Assembly (NCBI RefSeq): GCF_022968135.1
Contig: NZ_JALJRA010000009.1
Location: 124,001 to 188,000, forward strand
Source of the DNA: Pseudorhizobium tarimense
GTDB lineage: Bacteria; Pseudomonadota; Alphaproteobacteria; Rhizobiales; Rhizobiaceae
Reading direction: 5' to 3'
DNA: 64,000 nt
The notes under the pieces are model-generated. The model worked only from the letters and a program-made list of their open reading frames with translations. It did no database searches and was not told the origin of the DNA. This document shows, one piece after another, positions 1-7,426 of the stretch (positions are counted from its first letter, which is position 1; each line of letters begins with the position of its first letter). Made by a program: the position numbers and the translations under genes.

Positions 1-593
1 CAGACGTCCCCGTGTATGTCGCAAGCGCTTCCGTCCTCGACGCAATTGCTGGTTTTCACCTCCATCGCGGCGTACTGGCGCTTGGGCATCGGCAGACAGT
101 GGCGAGTCCGGCTGACCTCATCGACCGGCTGCCGGCGTCGGCACTGGTGGTCATGGCGGCCGGCATCTCCAACCACGACAACATCGGTTCGATCTTCCGC
201 AATGCCGCAGCATTCGGCGCCGACGCGGTGATCATGGACGCAACGTCTTGCGATCCGCTCTACCGCAAGGCGCTGCGCGTGTCCGTTGGTGGGGTTCTGA
301 AGGTGCCTTATGCACGAAGCGGCAGCATCGAGGAGAACCTCTCGCTTCTTCTCCAGCGCGGTTTCGAGGTCTGGGCGCTATCGCCTGCCGGTCGAGCCGA
401 GGTGCGGACAATTGCCGCCGCGCCACGGATGGCGCTCATCACCGGAACAGAGGGAAGTGGGCTTCCCTCTGCGATCCTGGATAGGTTCAACACAGCCCGT
501 ATTGCACAGGCGCCTGGTTTAGACAGCCTTAACGCGGCAACCGCAACCGGCATTGCCCTCTATGAGATTGCACGCGCCCAGGGTCGTCTTTAG
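1..593 (+). CDS. TrmH/SpoU-family RNA 2'-O-methyltransferase (5' end outside window)
   Basis: Partial gene; the reading frame is open from the first base, so the true start lies upstream. The visible 193+ residues are the C-terminal SPOUT methyltransferase domain, which transfers a methyl group from SAM to a ribose 2'-OH of tRNA or rRNA. Family motifs visible are ISNHDNIGSIFRNAAAFGAD (cofactor/RNA-binding motif 1), ALITGTEGSGLP (motif 2) and SLNAATATGIALYEIA (motif 3, the knotted end). The stretch GFHLHRGVLALG before the domain is typical of the longer alphaproteobacterial members. The stop overlaps the stop of the convergent downstream gene by four bases. The target nucleotide cannot be inferred. 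Confidence 0.9.
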   Translation, partial: DVPVYVASASVLDAIAGFHLHRGVLALGHRQTVASPADLIDRLPASALVVMAAGISNHDNIGSIFRNAAAFGADAVIMDATSCDPLYRKALRVSVGGVLKVPYARSGSIEENLSLLLQRGFEVWALSPAGRAEVRTIAAAPRMALITGTEGSGLPSAILDRFNTARIAQAPGLDSLNAATATGIALYEIARAQGRL

Positions 594-1792
594 GCGGGCG
601 TGGCCGGTTCCTGATCGGCGAGAGCTTTTCGCGCCCGTGCGGCGAGGCTTTCCCGCATCTCGCTTTCGCTTTGGACATTCTCGAGCATCGTCCTGATAGG
701 AGAGGACGGACCTTCCGCGCGGGCCGTTAGGGCAATCATGGACGCGGCAATGGAGGCCATCTCATCGCGGATGGCAGCATCATTGCCGTCTGATCTTGCC
801 TTCAGCAAGCGCTCGGAGAGCGCAGTCGCCCTGTTATGGGCGCTGTCTGCCAGGTCGGACAACTCGGGAGAGGCGGCAATGACGGCGGCGATATCCGCCG
901 GGCCGGAACTCGCGTCGGCGGCAAGCGGCGTCACTTCAACTTCGGAGGCGCCATTCCGCTTGGGCGCGGAGGCTTTTGTGCTGGACTTGCGAGATGCGCG
1001 AGACACTTCGCGGGCTTCCGCTGTTGCCACCTTCAACCTTTCCTTCAGGCGTGCCACCTCCTCGATGCGGCGCTCCAGCGCGTTTTCCTTGTCGGAGCGC
1101 ACCGCAATTTCGCGCGAGAGCTTGTCTTCCAGCCGCAGCGCGCGGTGTTCTTCCTGCGCCAGACGGGCTTCGGCATCCTTGGCGCGAGTGGTCTGCAGCT
1201 TGACGTCGTTGCGCAGGCTCTCCCGCTCATCCCGGAGCGTTGCGATGCGAAACTTGAGGTTCTCGACTTCGGTGTCGCGCGCGGAGAGGTCGATGCGCAG
1301 GTTATCTGCGTCAGCCCTCAGCCTGGAGATTCTGCGCTGAAGTTCCTCGATCTCTATGCCCTTGGCAGCATCGGCTTCTTCTGCGGCTTCGACGGCCGCC
1401 TTCAACTGCTGGATGTAGCTGCCTTCCTGGCGCAGGCGCGCCCTTAAGTCAGCGGCTTCGACATCCATGTCGGCAATCTGCATCTGCAGGTCGTGGTTCT
1501 CGGACTGCAGCCGGCGCGCCTCGTCCGCAAGTCTGTCGTTGCGAAGCCTCAAGGCGACCCCGCTGTCCTTCTCCTGTACCAATTCCTGCTTGGTACGGGC
1601 GTTTTCCGCCGCATAAACGGCGCGCGCCATGTCGCGCTGGGCGCGCACCTCCTGCGGACTGATCGGCAGCGTCGCCTTGATGCGGTTTTCCGTATAGCGG
1701 ACGATGCGCCCATGAACGGCTGGCGCGATCAACATGACGAGCAGGGCAGCGCTGAGGAAACCCAGTCCGAAGAGAAGAGCGAATTGGATCAC
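590..1792 (-). CDS. membrane-anchored coiled-coil protein, function unknown
   Basis: 400 residues. One N-terminal membrane segment (about residues 4-25, FALLFGLGFLSAALLVMLIA) is followed by a long charged, heptad-like region (about 50-265) rich in Glu, Arg, Ala and Leu, which looks like an extended coiled coil. A Lys/Ser-rich linker (about 270-290) leads to a short alpha-helical C-terminus. No catalytic motif is visible. The topology suggests an inner-membrane protein with a cytoplasmic or periplasmic rod, perhaps a scaffold. I recognise it only as a conserved-looking rhizobial hypothetical protein. Confidence 0.75.
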   Translation of the reverse strand: MIQFALLFGLGFLSAALLVMLIAPAVHGRIVRYTENRIKATLPISPQEVRAQRDMARAVYAAENARTKQELVQEKDSGVALRLRNDRLADEARRLQSENHDLQMQIADMDVEAADLRARLRQEGSYIQQLKAAVEAAEEADAAKGIEIEELQRRISRLRADADNLRIDLSARDTEVENLKFRIATLRDERESLRNDVKLQTTRAKDAEARLAQEEHRALRLEDKLSREIAVRSDKENALERRIEEVARLKERLKVATAEAREVSRASRKSSTKASAPKRNGASEVEVTPLAADASSGPADIAAVIAASPELSDLADSAHNRATALSERLLKARSDGNDAAIRDEMASIAASMIALTARAEGPSSPIRTMLENVQSESEMRESLAARARKALADQEPATPA

Positions 1793-1940
1793 GACAGGGC
1801 CATCTCGCCGGCTTGGACGCGGGGTGGGGCGGTGAGCCGTTTAAGCACAACCGCGGTGTCCCGGCAAGCGATGCTGAAAGCGCTGGGCCTCATGGCCGGC
1901 ATCTGATCCCCCTTTGTCTTGGGGGCTATAATCCATTGGC

Positions 1941-2534
1941 TTAGAAAGGGTTCCAGGTGGGGGAAGGGGTGAGCTTCAGATAGCCGACATTGATGCCGAG
2001 GCGGGCACCGACGCCGGTGCGGATCGGAACCAGAACCACATCATTATTACGCAGCACCGTCATCCCCACCCCGGCGACCACGAAGGCGGATCCGGAAACG
2101 CCGCCGAAACGGGCGTAAAGGCTTGGAATCGATGGCAGGTCGTAGACCAGCATCATAGCGCGCGAACCCTGGCCGCCATAGTCGATCCCAAGCGATGGGC
2201 CCTGCCAGAAGACCGGGTGCTGGCCGGCGTTCTTCGTGTAGAGCTGCCCTTCTCCATAGGTGAGGCCGGCGATAAAGGCGCCGGAGCCTTCCTGGCCGAG
2301 GATGTAGCCGTTCGGAAGGCCGTATTGCTCGAAGGCCTTCTCCACCACCTTGGCCAGCCCGCCGCTGGTCGAGCCGAAGAAGCTGTGACCGGCGTCGACA
2401 ATCTCCTGCGCGCTGTACTGGCTGCCCCCCTGCTGCGCATAAACCGGACTACCAAGGCCTAGACTTGCCAGCGTCAGCACGGCGACTGCGATTGCAGCGA
2501 GGCGGGCGGTAAGTGAAGTCGGGTACAGGCGCAT
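1941..2534 (-). CDS. DUF1134-family exported envelope protein (EipA-like)
   Basis: About 197 residues from the chosen ATG at 2534. The signal peptide runs to PVYAQQ, followed by a DUF1134 domain with ILGQEGSGAFIAGLTYGEG and GPSLGIDYGGQGSRAMMLVY. DUF1134 proteins are periplasmic; in Brucella the member EipA is linked to envelope integrity (family knowledge). The start at 2534 is preferred because ACGGA lies 8 bases upstream. An ATG at 2576 would add 14 basic residues and has no visible ribosome site. It is divergent from chpT, so the interval 2535-2700 probably holds both promoters. EipA in Brucella is reported under CtrA control, which would fit the neighbouring chpT/ctrA genes; this is inference. 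Confidence 0.85.
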   Translation of the reverse strand: MRLYPTSLTARLAAIAVAVLTLASLGLGSPVYAQQGGSQYSAQEIVDAGHSFFGSTSGGLAKVVEKAFEQYGLPNGYILGQEGSGAFIAGLTYGEGQLYTKNAGQHPVFWQGPSLGIDYGGQGSRAMMLVYDLPSIPSLYARFGGVSGSAFVVAGVGMTVLRNNDVVLVPIRTGVGARLGINVGYLKLTPSPTWNPF

Positions 2535-2700
2535 CAATTGGGTCCGTCTTTTCTTTCCGTACGGGTGGACTTTCATATTGCGGGAGATCGCCTTAACAAT
2601 CGGTTTACCAAATATGGTGTCATTATGACCACAAATCCGGCACCACCTTCGCACAATTTTCGCGCGCCATAGTGCTGGCACGAAACAGCAGGAGACAAGC

Positions 2701-3348
2701 ATGCCCAAGAACTCGAATCTTACCCTTGACGGGCCAGATCTTGCGGCACTGCTGTGCAGTCGTGTCTGTCATGATGTCATCTCTCCCGTAGGCGCGATCA
2801 ACAACGGGTTGGAGCTGCTCGACGAAGGCGGCTCTGACGCGGATGCGCTGGACCTCATCCGCACGTCGGCCTTGAACGCCGCGGTCCGGCTGAAGTTTGC
2901 GCGGCTTGCCTTCGGCGCATCAGGCTCAGTCGGTGCCTCTATCGACACTGGAGAGGCGGAAAAGGCTGCAAAGGACTTCGCCGCTGCGGAGAAGAAGACC
3001 GAGGTTACCTGGAGCGGACCGCGGGCCATTATCGCCAAGAACCGCGTGAAGCTGCTGCTCAACCTTTTCCTCGTCGCCTATGGCGGCATTCCGCGCGGCG
3101 GCAACATGGACGTCGGGCTGGAAAATCCGGAATATGACGCAAAGTTCACGATCACCATCCGCGGCCGGATGATGCGTGTGCCGCCGAAGTTCATCGAGAT
3201 CACCTCGGGCACGCTCCAGGAGGCAATCGACGCACATTCGATCCAGCCTTACTACACCGTTCTTCTTGCCGACGAGTGCGGCATGGAACTCAGACACCTG
3301 GTGTCGGAGGACAAGATCGTGTTCACCGCTGAGGCGGTCGCTGCCTGA
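2701..3348 (+). CDS. chpT: histidine phosphotransferase ChpT
   Basis: 215 residues. ChpT relays phosphate from the kinase CckA to CtrA and CpdR in the alphaproteobacterial cell-cycle phosphorelay. The phosphoacceptor motif is CHDVISPVGAINNGLELL, with His24 as the likely acceptor. It lies in a two-helix dimerisation/phosphotransfer domain, followed by a degenerate ATPase-like fold (about 95-205) that lacks kinase nucleotide motifs. AGGAGA sits 7 bases before the ATG. It stands 95 bases upstream of a single-domain receiver gene and next to ctrA, a close clustering of relay members. Confidence 0.93.
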   Translation: MPKNSNLTLDGPDLAALLCSRVCHDVISPVGAINNGLELLDEGGSDADALDLIRTSALNAAVRLKFARLAFGASGSVGASIDTGEAEKAAKDFAAAEKKTEVTWSGPRAIIAKNRVKLLLNLFLVAYGGIPRGGNMDVGLENPEYDAKFTITIRGRMMRVPPKFIEITSGTLQEAIDAHSIQPYYTVLLADECGMELRHLVSEDKIVFTAEAVAA

Positions 3349-3402
3349 GCAGGTTTCGCAGTAACTATTCCTTAGCGGGCTGGCTTCTACCTTGGAGCTT
3401 GA

Positions 3403-3420
3403 CCTCCCCAAAGGGGGAGG
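3403..3420. repeat. short intergenic palindrome
   Basis: Perfect 7-bp inverted repeat CCTCCCC / GGGGAGG with an AAA(G) loop, between chpT and the receiver gene. It resembles the palindromic units common between rhizobial genes (see also 20160-20188). It is not followed by a T run, so it is not an obvious terminator. Confidence 0.5.
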
Positions 3421-3442
3421 CGGCTGACCAGGAGGGGAAACC

Positions 3443-3805
3443 ATGCAGCGTCTGATGATTGCCGACAGCTCGGACGTGGTCCGAAAGGTAGGCAAGCGCA
3501 TTCTGACAGAGCTCGGTTTCGTCGTCGTGGAGGCCGGAACAGCGGCCGAAGCCAGGAGCCGCTGCCAGTCGGACCTCCCCGCGCTCCTGATCGTCGATGC
3601 AAGCCTCGACGGTGCGCTCGATCTGATCCGGGGCGTACGGTCCATGCCCAACGGCAAGGGTGTGCGGATCTTTTACTGTGTGATCGAGGCCGATCTGAAG
3701 AAGATGATGCTCGGCAAGCGTGCCGGTGCCAATGACTTCCTGCTGAAACCCTTTGACCGCAAGATCCTGACCTCCGTCTTTGCAGGACTTGCCGTCGCAG
3801 CCTGA
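3443..3805 (+). CDS. single-domain response regulator next to chpT/ctrA
   Basis: 120 residues, one receiver domain and no output domain. The likely phosphoacceptor is Asp52 (LLIVDASLDG) and the conserved Lys is Lys102 (LLKPFD). The acidic pocket is reduced: the usual Asp-Asp pair near residue 8 reads IADSSD, and the Thr/Ser switch position reads CVIE. It may therefore signal atypically. AGGAGGGG precedes the ATG. Its position between chpT and ctrA suggests it takes part in, or drains phosphate from, the ChpT relay (inference). It does not look like CpdR, whose sequence I would expect to be more canonical. Confidence 0.85.
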   Translation: MQRLMIADSSDVVRKVGKRILTELGFVVVEAGTAAEARSRCQSDLPALLIVDASLDGALDLIRGVRSMPNGKGVRIFYCVIEADLKKMMLGKRAGANDFLLKPFDRKILTSVFAGLAVAA

Positions 3806-3892
3806 TCCTGCGGTCCTACAGCATCGGTTCCCTGTCGCCATAGGCGGTCCGCCGCCGCTGCGGCGATTCACGAATCGCTACGCGGACAAACG

Positions 3893-3920
3893 AAAAACGC
3901 CCGCGGCAACCGCGGGCGTT
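3893..3920 (-). terminator. Rho-independent terminator of ctrA
   Basis: Perfect 11-bp GC-rich stem, 3896-3906 paired with 3910-3920, with a 3-base loop. On the minus strand it is followed by five T (complement of 3893-3897). It lies 25 bases beyond the ctrA stop codon. On the plus strand there is no T run, so it serves ctrA rather than the receiver gene. Confidence 0.9.
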
Positions 3921-3944
3921 GGTACAGGGATGGCGGGTAAGGGA

Positions 3945-4646
3945 TCAGGCGCTTTCTGCGTACTCGGCGCCTTCTGGTTCGCGCAGCACGTAGCCGCGAC
4001 CCCAGACGGTCTCGATGTAGTTTGCGCCGCCGGCAGCATTGGCGAGCTTCTTGCGCAGCTTGCAGATGAAGACGTCGATGATCTTCAGTTCCGGCTCGTC
4101 CATCCCGCCGTAAAGATGGTTGAGGAACATTTCTTTGGTGAGGGTCGTGCCCTTGCGGAGCGAAAGAAGCTCCAGCATCTGGTATTCCTTGCCGGTGAGG
4201 TGAACGCGCTGGCCGCCGACTTCGACGGTCTTGGCATCCAGGTTCACGATCAGCTCGCCAGTGATGATGATCGACTGCGCGTGGCCCTTGGAGCGGCGGA
4301 CGATCGCGTGAATGCGGGCAACCAGTTCGTCCTTGTGGAAGGGCTTAGTCATGTAGTCGTCGGCACCGAAGCCGAGGCCGCGGACCTTGTCCTCGATGCC
4401 GGCCATGCCGGAGAGAATCAGGATGGGCGTCTTGACCTTCGAGAGGCGCAGGGTGCGCAGGACTTCGTAGCCCGACATATCGGGCAGATTGAGGTCCAGT
4501 AGGATGATGTCGTAGTCGTAGAGCTTGCCGAGATCGACGCCTTCCTCACCCAGATCGGTGGTATAGACGTTGAAGCTCTCCGACTTCAGCATCAGCTCGA
4601 TGCTCTGCGCTGTCGCGCTGTCATCTTCGATGAGTAGAACCCGCAT
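3945..4646 (-). CDS. ctrA: cell-cycle master response regulator CtrA
   Basis: 233 residues, OmpR/PhoB class. The receiver domain (1-115) has MRVLLIEDD, the phosphoacceptor Asp51 ([17 protein letters not shown]) and the switch Lys in YMTKPF. A winged-helix DNA-binding domain (about 125-225) carries [17 protein letters not shown] and [15 protein letters not shown]. The sequence is close to Caulobacter and rhizobial CtrA, which controls replication, division, flagellum and methyltransferase genes. The C-terminal Ala (ESA) fits ClpXP degradation of CtrA (family knowledge). AAGGGGAT precedes the ATG. Four GANTC sites and a CtrA-type half site lie upstream. Confidence 0.97.
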   Translation of the reverse strand: MRVLLIEDDSATAQSIELMLKSESFNVYTTDLGEEGVDLGKLYDYDIILLDLNLPDMSGYEVLRTLRLSKVKTPILILSGMAGIEDKVRGLGFGADDYMTKPFHKDELVARIHAIVRRSKGHAQSIIITGELIVNLDAKTVEVGGQRVHLTGKEYQMLELLSLRKGTTLTKEMFLNHLYGGMDEPELKIIDVFICKLRKKLANAAGGANYIETVWGRGYVLREPEGAEYAESA

Positions 4647-4732
4647 AATTATCCCCTTTGCCGCCGCTCGGTAGTCCGTGCTCCCTACGCGTAACGGATC
4701 CAGACTGTGCCTGATTTGGAAGCTGCCACCAA

Positions 4733-4740
4733 ATGGTTAA
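4733..4740 (-). promoter_or_regulatory. putative CtrA half site upstream of ctrA
   Basis: TTAACCAT read on the minus strand, about 87 bases upstream of the ctrA ATG. TTAACCAT is a described CtrA half-site form, so autoregulation is plausible. An 8-base match in an AT-rich stretch is weak evidence by itself. Confidence 0.45.
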
Positions 4741-4748
4741 CAAATTCT

Positions 4749-4879
4749 GATTCACTTAGGCAAGCGGTATCATATTTATTAAGCAACTGGAGGCACCTGT
4801 CTGATTTTCAACGAGGATCGGTCATCGCCTGACTTGAATCCTTACGTGAAGAAATCCCCGTAAGTGATTCATGCGACTC
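4749..4879. promoter_or_regulatory. cluster of four GANTC (CcrM) sites upstream of ctrA
   Basis: GATTC at 4749-4753, GAATC at 4836-4840, GATTC at 4866-4870 and GACTC at 4875-4879: four sites in 131 bases, where chance predicts about one per 256. CcrM methylates GANTC in Alphaproteobacteria, and hemimethylation gates the ctrA P1 promoter in Caulobacter. The rest of the interval 4647-5066 holds no gene that I can support. Confidence 0.6.
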
Positions 4880-4953
4880 CACATTGTCGCGCCATTTAGG
4901 TCTCTGGCATTTACCGACCCTTAAATGATACGCCTTATTGTTAATGATGCCCG

Positions 4954-4969
4954 TAAACGAAAGGTTAAC
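4954..4969. promoter_or_regulatory. weak CtrA-like box before the FliJ-like gene
   Basis: TAAA, seven bases, TTAAC: one mismatch in the first half against TTAA-N7-TTAAC. It lies about 100 bases before the FliJ-like start at 5067. CtrA commonly controls flagellar genes, but the match is imperfect. Confidence 0.3.
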
Positions 4970-5066
4970 GCGGAAGGGGGTTCGATCAACGTGAGAACGT
5001 TTTATATCCTCGATGTGTGCCGATCAGGTTACAGCGAATGGGCGCCGCTACCACGGAGTATTGCGT

Positions 5067-5417
5067 ATGAAGTCGCGTGACAGCCTGGTTCGCCTGAAGG
5101 AATTTCAGGTCAACGAGAAGCGTCGGCAGCTGCAGCAGCTGCAGATGATGATGGCAGAATTCGAGCGAATGGCGAAGGAGCTCGAATACCAGATCGGCCT
5201 GGAAGAGAAGAAGTCGGGGATCACGGATCCGAATCACTTTGCCTATCCGACCTTCGCCAAGGCTGCCCGCCAGCGGGCGGACAACCTGGAGGTCTCGATC
5301 CGAGAGTTACGGGTCCAGCAGGATGCGGCGGAACTCGCCGTCGAAGAAGCGCAAGCCGAATTTGCCAAGGCAACCGCTCTCGAGGAGCGAGACGTCGCCC
5401 TGCGGGCACGGGCCTGA
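5067..5417 (+). CDS. FliJ-like flagellar/coiled-coil protein
   Basis: 116 residues from the ATG at 5067, with ACGGAG 8 bases upstream; an in-frame ATG at 5013 has no such site. It is almost wholly alpha-helical and coiled coil, with RLKEFQVNEKRRQLQQLQMM near the start and ADNLEVSIRELRVQQDAAEL in the middle, the arrangement of FliJ export chaperone/stalk proteins. FliJ works with the FliI ATPase at the flagellar export gate. No fliI is adjacent, so the assignment rests on its helical pattern and its position divergent from ctrA. It could be a coiled-coil protein of another role. Confidence 0.7.
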   Translation: MKSRDSLVRLKEFQVNEKRRQLQQLQMMMAEFERMAKELEYQIGLEEKKSGITDPNHFAYPTFAKAARQRADNLEVSIRELRVQQDAAELAVEEAQAEFAKATALEERDVALRARA

Positions 5418-5502
5418 GTCGGTCCGCCTCGATCTAAAGAAGGTCGCGAGCTCAATGGGCGCGCGACCGATTTCTCGTGCGGTTGAGAGCCGCAGCGGCT
5501 TC

Positions 5503-5782
5503 TTAGCCGCTGATGACGTCCTGCCAGTCGGAATGGCGCATCGCCTGGCTCTTGAAGAACGGGCATAGCGGCATGATCTTCCAGCCACCCCAACGCGCAT
5601 CCTCGACAGCATATGCGGCCAAAGCCTGACCCACTCCACGACCGCGCTATTTGTCGGCACACCTGTATGATCGACGATGATCAGGTTCGGAGAGGCGGGG
5701 GAAGAGGTGAGCTCGCCTCATAGCCATCCAGCGTCGCCACTTAGCGCCCGCCTGACGATAACTGCTGGTGTTCGATCTGCAT
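5503..5782 (-). pseudogene. decayed GNAT N-acetyltransferase (YjdJ-like)
   Basis: Too broken to show as one ORF. Read on the minus strand, the start is MQIEHQQLSSGGR, then a TAA where Tyr is expected, then VATLDGYEA. A frame change gives ELTSSPASPNLIIVDHTGVP. A second change gives RGRGVGQALAAYAVEDAR (the acetyl-CoA loop), then GGWKIMPLCPFFKSQAMRH and SDWQDVISG-stop. Restoring one base at each of the two breaks gives exactly 94 codons including stop, the usual size of these small GNAT proteins. One nonsense codon plus two deletions make sequencing error unlikely as the full cause. AGAAAG precedes the original ATG. Confidence 0.85.
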
Positions 5783-5983
5783 CTTGCTTTCTCATGCGCT
5801 TCTTGGAGGAAGCATATGTGGAGGTCGCGGGAAAGCGGAACCTAGTGATCTGACGGGATCTAAGGTTTGACTGTCGCGCCTTGCACGGCCATCGTTGAAG
5901 GGACGGATCAAGGCGCACCAAAAGGCGCCGCGGTGTGGTCTCCCAAGCGGCGCCTGAAGCAGTGTCTGGATGAGTGCGTACCG

Positions 5984-6259
5984 CTAGTGGCGGTATTGCT
6001 GGATCCGTGTGGTGCGAAGACCGGCAAGGCCGTGATCGTTGATCGACGACTGCCAGGACAGGAATTCCTCAACGGTGAGGGTGTAGCGCTCGCACGCCTC
6101 TTCAAGGCTCAGGAGCCCACCCCGAACGGCGGCGACCACCTCAGCCTTGCGACGTATAACCCAGCGGCGGGTATTGGCAGGCGGAAGGTCGGCAATCGTC
6201 AACGGGCTGCCATCGGGGCCGATGACGTATTTTACTCGGGGTCGTATCAATTCGGTCAT
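5984..6259 (-). CDS. sciP: CtrA inhibitor SciP (DUF1153 family)
   Basis: 91 residues. Diagnostic SciP/DUF1153 motifs: YVIGPDGSPLTIADLPPANT, RRWVIRRKAEVVAAVRGGLL and EEACERYTLTVEEFLSWQ, which form a helix-turn-helix. In Caulobacter SciP binds CtrA and blocks transcription of CtrA-activated genes in G1 cells, and sciP is itself a CtrA target. Its location 1.3 kb from ctrA, with a CtrA-type box upstream (6312-6326), fits the same feedback loop here. The length is typical and no defects are seen. Confidence 0.93.
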   Translation of the reverse strand: MTELIRPRVKYVIGPDGSPLTIADLPPANTRRWVIRRKAEVVAAVRGGLLSLEEACERYTLTVEEFLSWQSSINDHGLAGLRTTRIQQYRH

Positions 6260-6311
6260 GGAACTCTCTACACAAACACAAGACCACGTCGCGAAGGCTA
6301 GCGCCGCAGAT

Positions 6312-6330
6312 TTAACATTTACCTAAATGT
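6312..6330. promoter_or_regulatory. CtrA-type box and palindrome upstream of sciP
   Basis: TTAA (6312-6315), seven bases, CTAA (6323-6326): seven of eight positions match TTAA-N7-TTAA. The same bases hold a 16-bp palindrome, ACATTTA-CC-TAAATGT (6315-6330). It lies 53-71 bases upstream of the sciP start, a usual place for an activator or operator. Confidence 0.55.
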
Positions 6331-6487
6331 GGCGAAGCAATTGTTCCAAAGCGCGCAGAAGCGTTTCGCGACGGTCGCAGGTGATCCGTCGGTTGGTTGC
6401 GCGCCGCTTGTTTTCCCCCTTTAGACGCCGCCGCGCAGGACTTGCCGCGCGGCCACCATTTGCTGGAGCTCAACCGCTGGCCTTGGT

Positions 6488-7003
6488 CTATAGGAGGAGA
6501 GCCGTAAGTTCTGTCTTTCCTAGTCCAAGGTTGATCTGCGCGGTCCGGCTGTGGGAAAGCGACAGCATGCCGCTTTCATTCAGGTGAGCAATAGTGGACG
6601 CGGAATATGTGCCGGTGCCGCCGGCGAGCGACAGCAGTGCAAGATTCTCGCTGACCAGCAGGGTAATGGCATGGCCACTGGATGAGGCGACGGAGACGTT
6701 CAGGCTGATCAGAAAAGTGCCGGTGGTTGGAAGAGCATGGCCTGCCCACCGGGGGCAAGGCTTCCGCTTAATGTGCGGGCGCACGCAGCCACCTGATCTG
6801 ACGGCCCAGCCTCCGCCGAGGGATTTGCGTCTATGAGATATGCCGTCCCTTCTTCCGGTGCGGCCGGAGGATCGAAGCGGTGTCGGCGAAGGCGAGGTTT
6901 ACGTGAGCGTGGAGCGTCAGAAGCTTCGTTGTGCGTGACATGCTTTTGTGCCTGCGAGGGCAAGATGAAGGGCAGTTTTTAGACTTGGCGCAGTAGCGGT
7001 CAC
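6488..7003 (-). pseudogene. decayed DUF2793 phage/tail-associated protein
   Basis: Minus-strand remnant of a DUF2793 protein. AGGAGAGA precedes a GTG at 7003. Early codons break after about nine, then KLPFILPSQAQKHVTHNEA appears, the hallmark N-terminus of DUF2793. Another frame gives NLAFADTASIL, then PAAPEEGTAYLID in the first frame again. A third segment encodes a beta-rich C-terminus (SGHAITLLVSENLALLSLAG to LGLGKTELTALLL-stop). At least three frame changes are needed. DUF2793 proteins occur in prophages and gene-transfer-like regions; no other phage gene is adjacent, so this is an isolated relic. Confidence 0.75.
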
Positions 7004-7426
7004 GGTCTCTCTCCTTTTCAGGAAGTAGACCTCAGCCAACGGCAAGGTGAATCATGCAGGCTTTAAGCTACTGCTTTTGTTCACCTGCGGATGCCGATTT
7101 GATGCCCTGCTATTGTTGTCGCGGTAAGAAGACCGGCGCTGACCCTGCGCGTCTACTGCATCGCACCAAGCGATTTGTGCGATGCGGTGAATAGAGCCTG
7201 GAGAACAAGCTGCCGACAGACGCGGCAGTTGGCTGCATCTTTTTTGGTCCCCGGCATTTTCTCTGTGCAGCCTGTTGAGAACTCCTCCGTTTTCGCCTCT
7301 CTCTCGGCTTTTTGTCTTCACATTTCTGCCGAAAACGGTATGGATGCCCCGGAAGTGAAGAGACCCTAAAGGGTCGAGAATACAAGAGATGCGGCCGTCG
7401 GGGATCGCATCCGGGGGAAAATATAT
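7004..7426 (+). promoter_or_regulatory. long untranslated leader/promoter region of the liv operon with two hairpins
   Basis: No gene is supported in these 423 bases. A 9-bp perfect stem pairs 7158-7166 with 7177-7185 (10-base loop). A second hairpin pairs 7210-7215 with 7223-7228 and is followed 11 bases later by six T (7240-7245). Together they could act as a transcriptional attenuator or the end of a small RNA. A minor stem (GACCC/GGGTC, 7362-7375) lies just before livH. Function is inferred from structure only. Confidence 0.4.
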
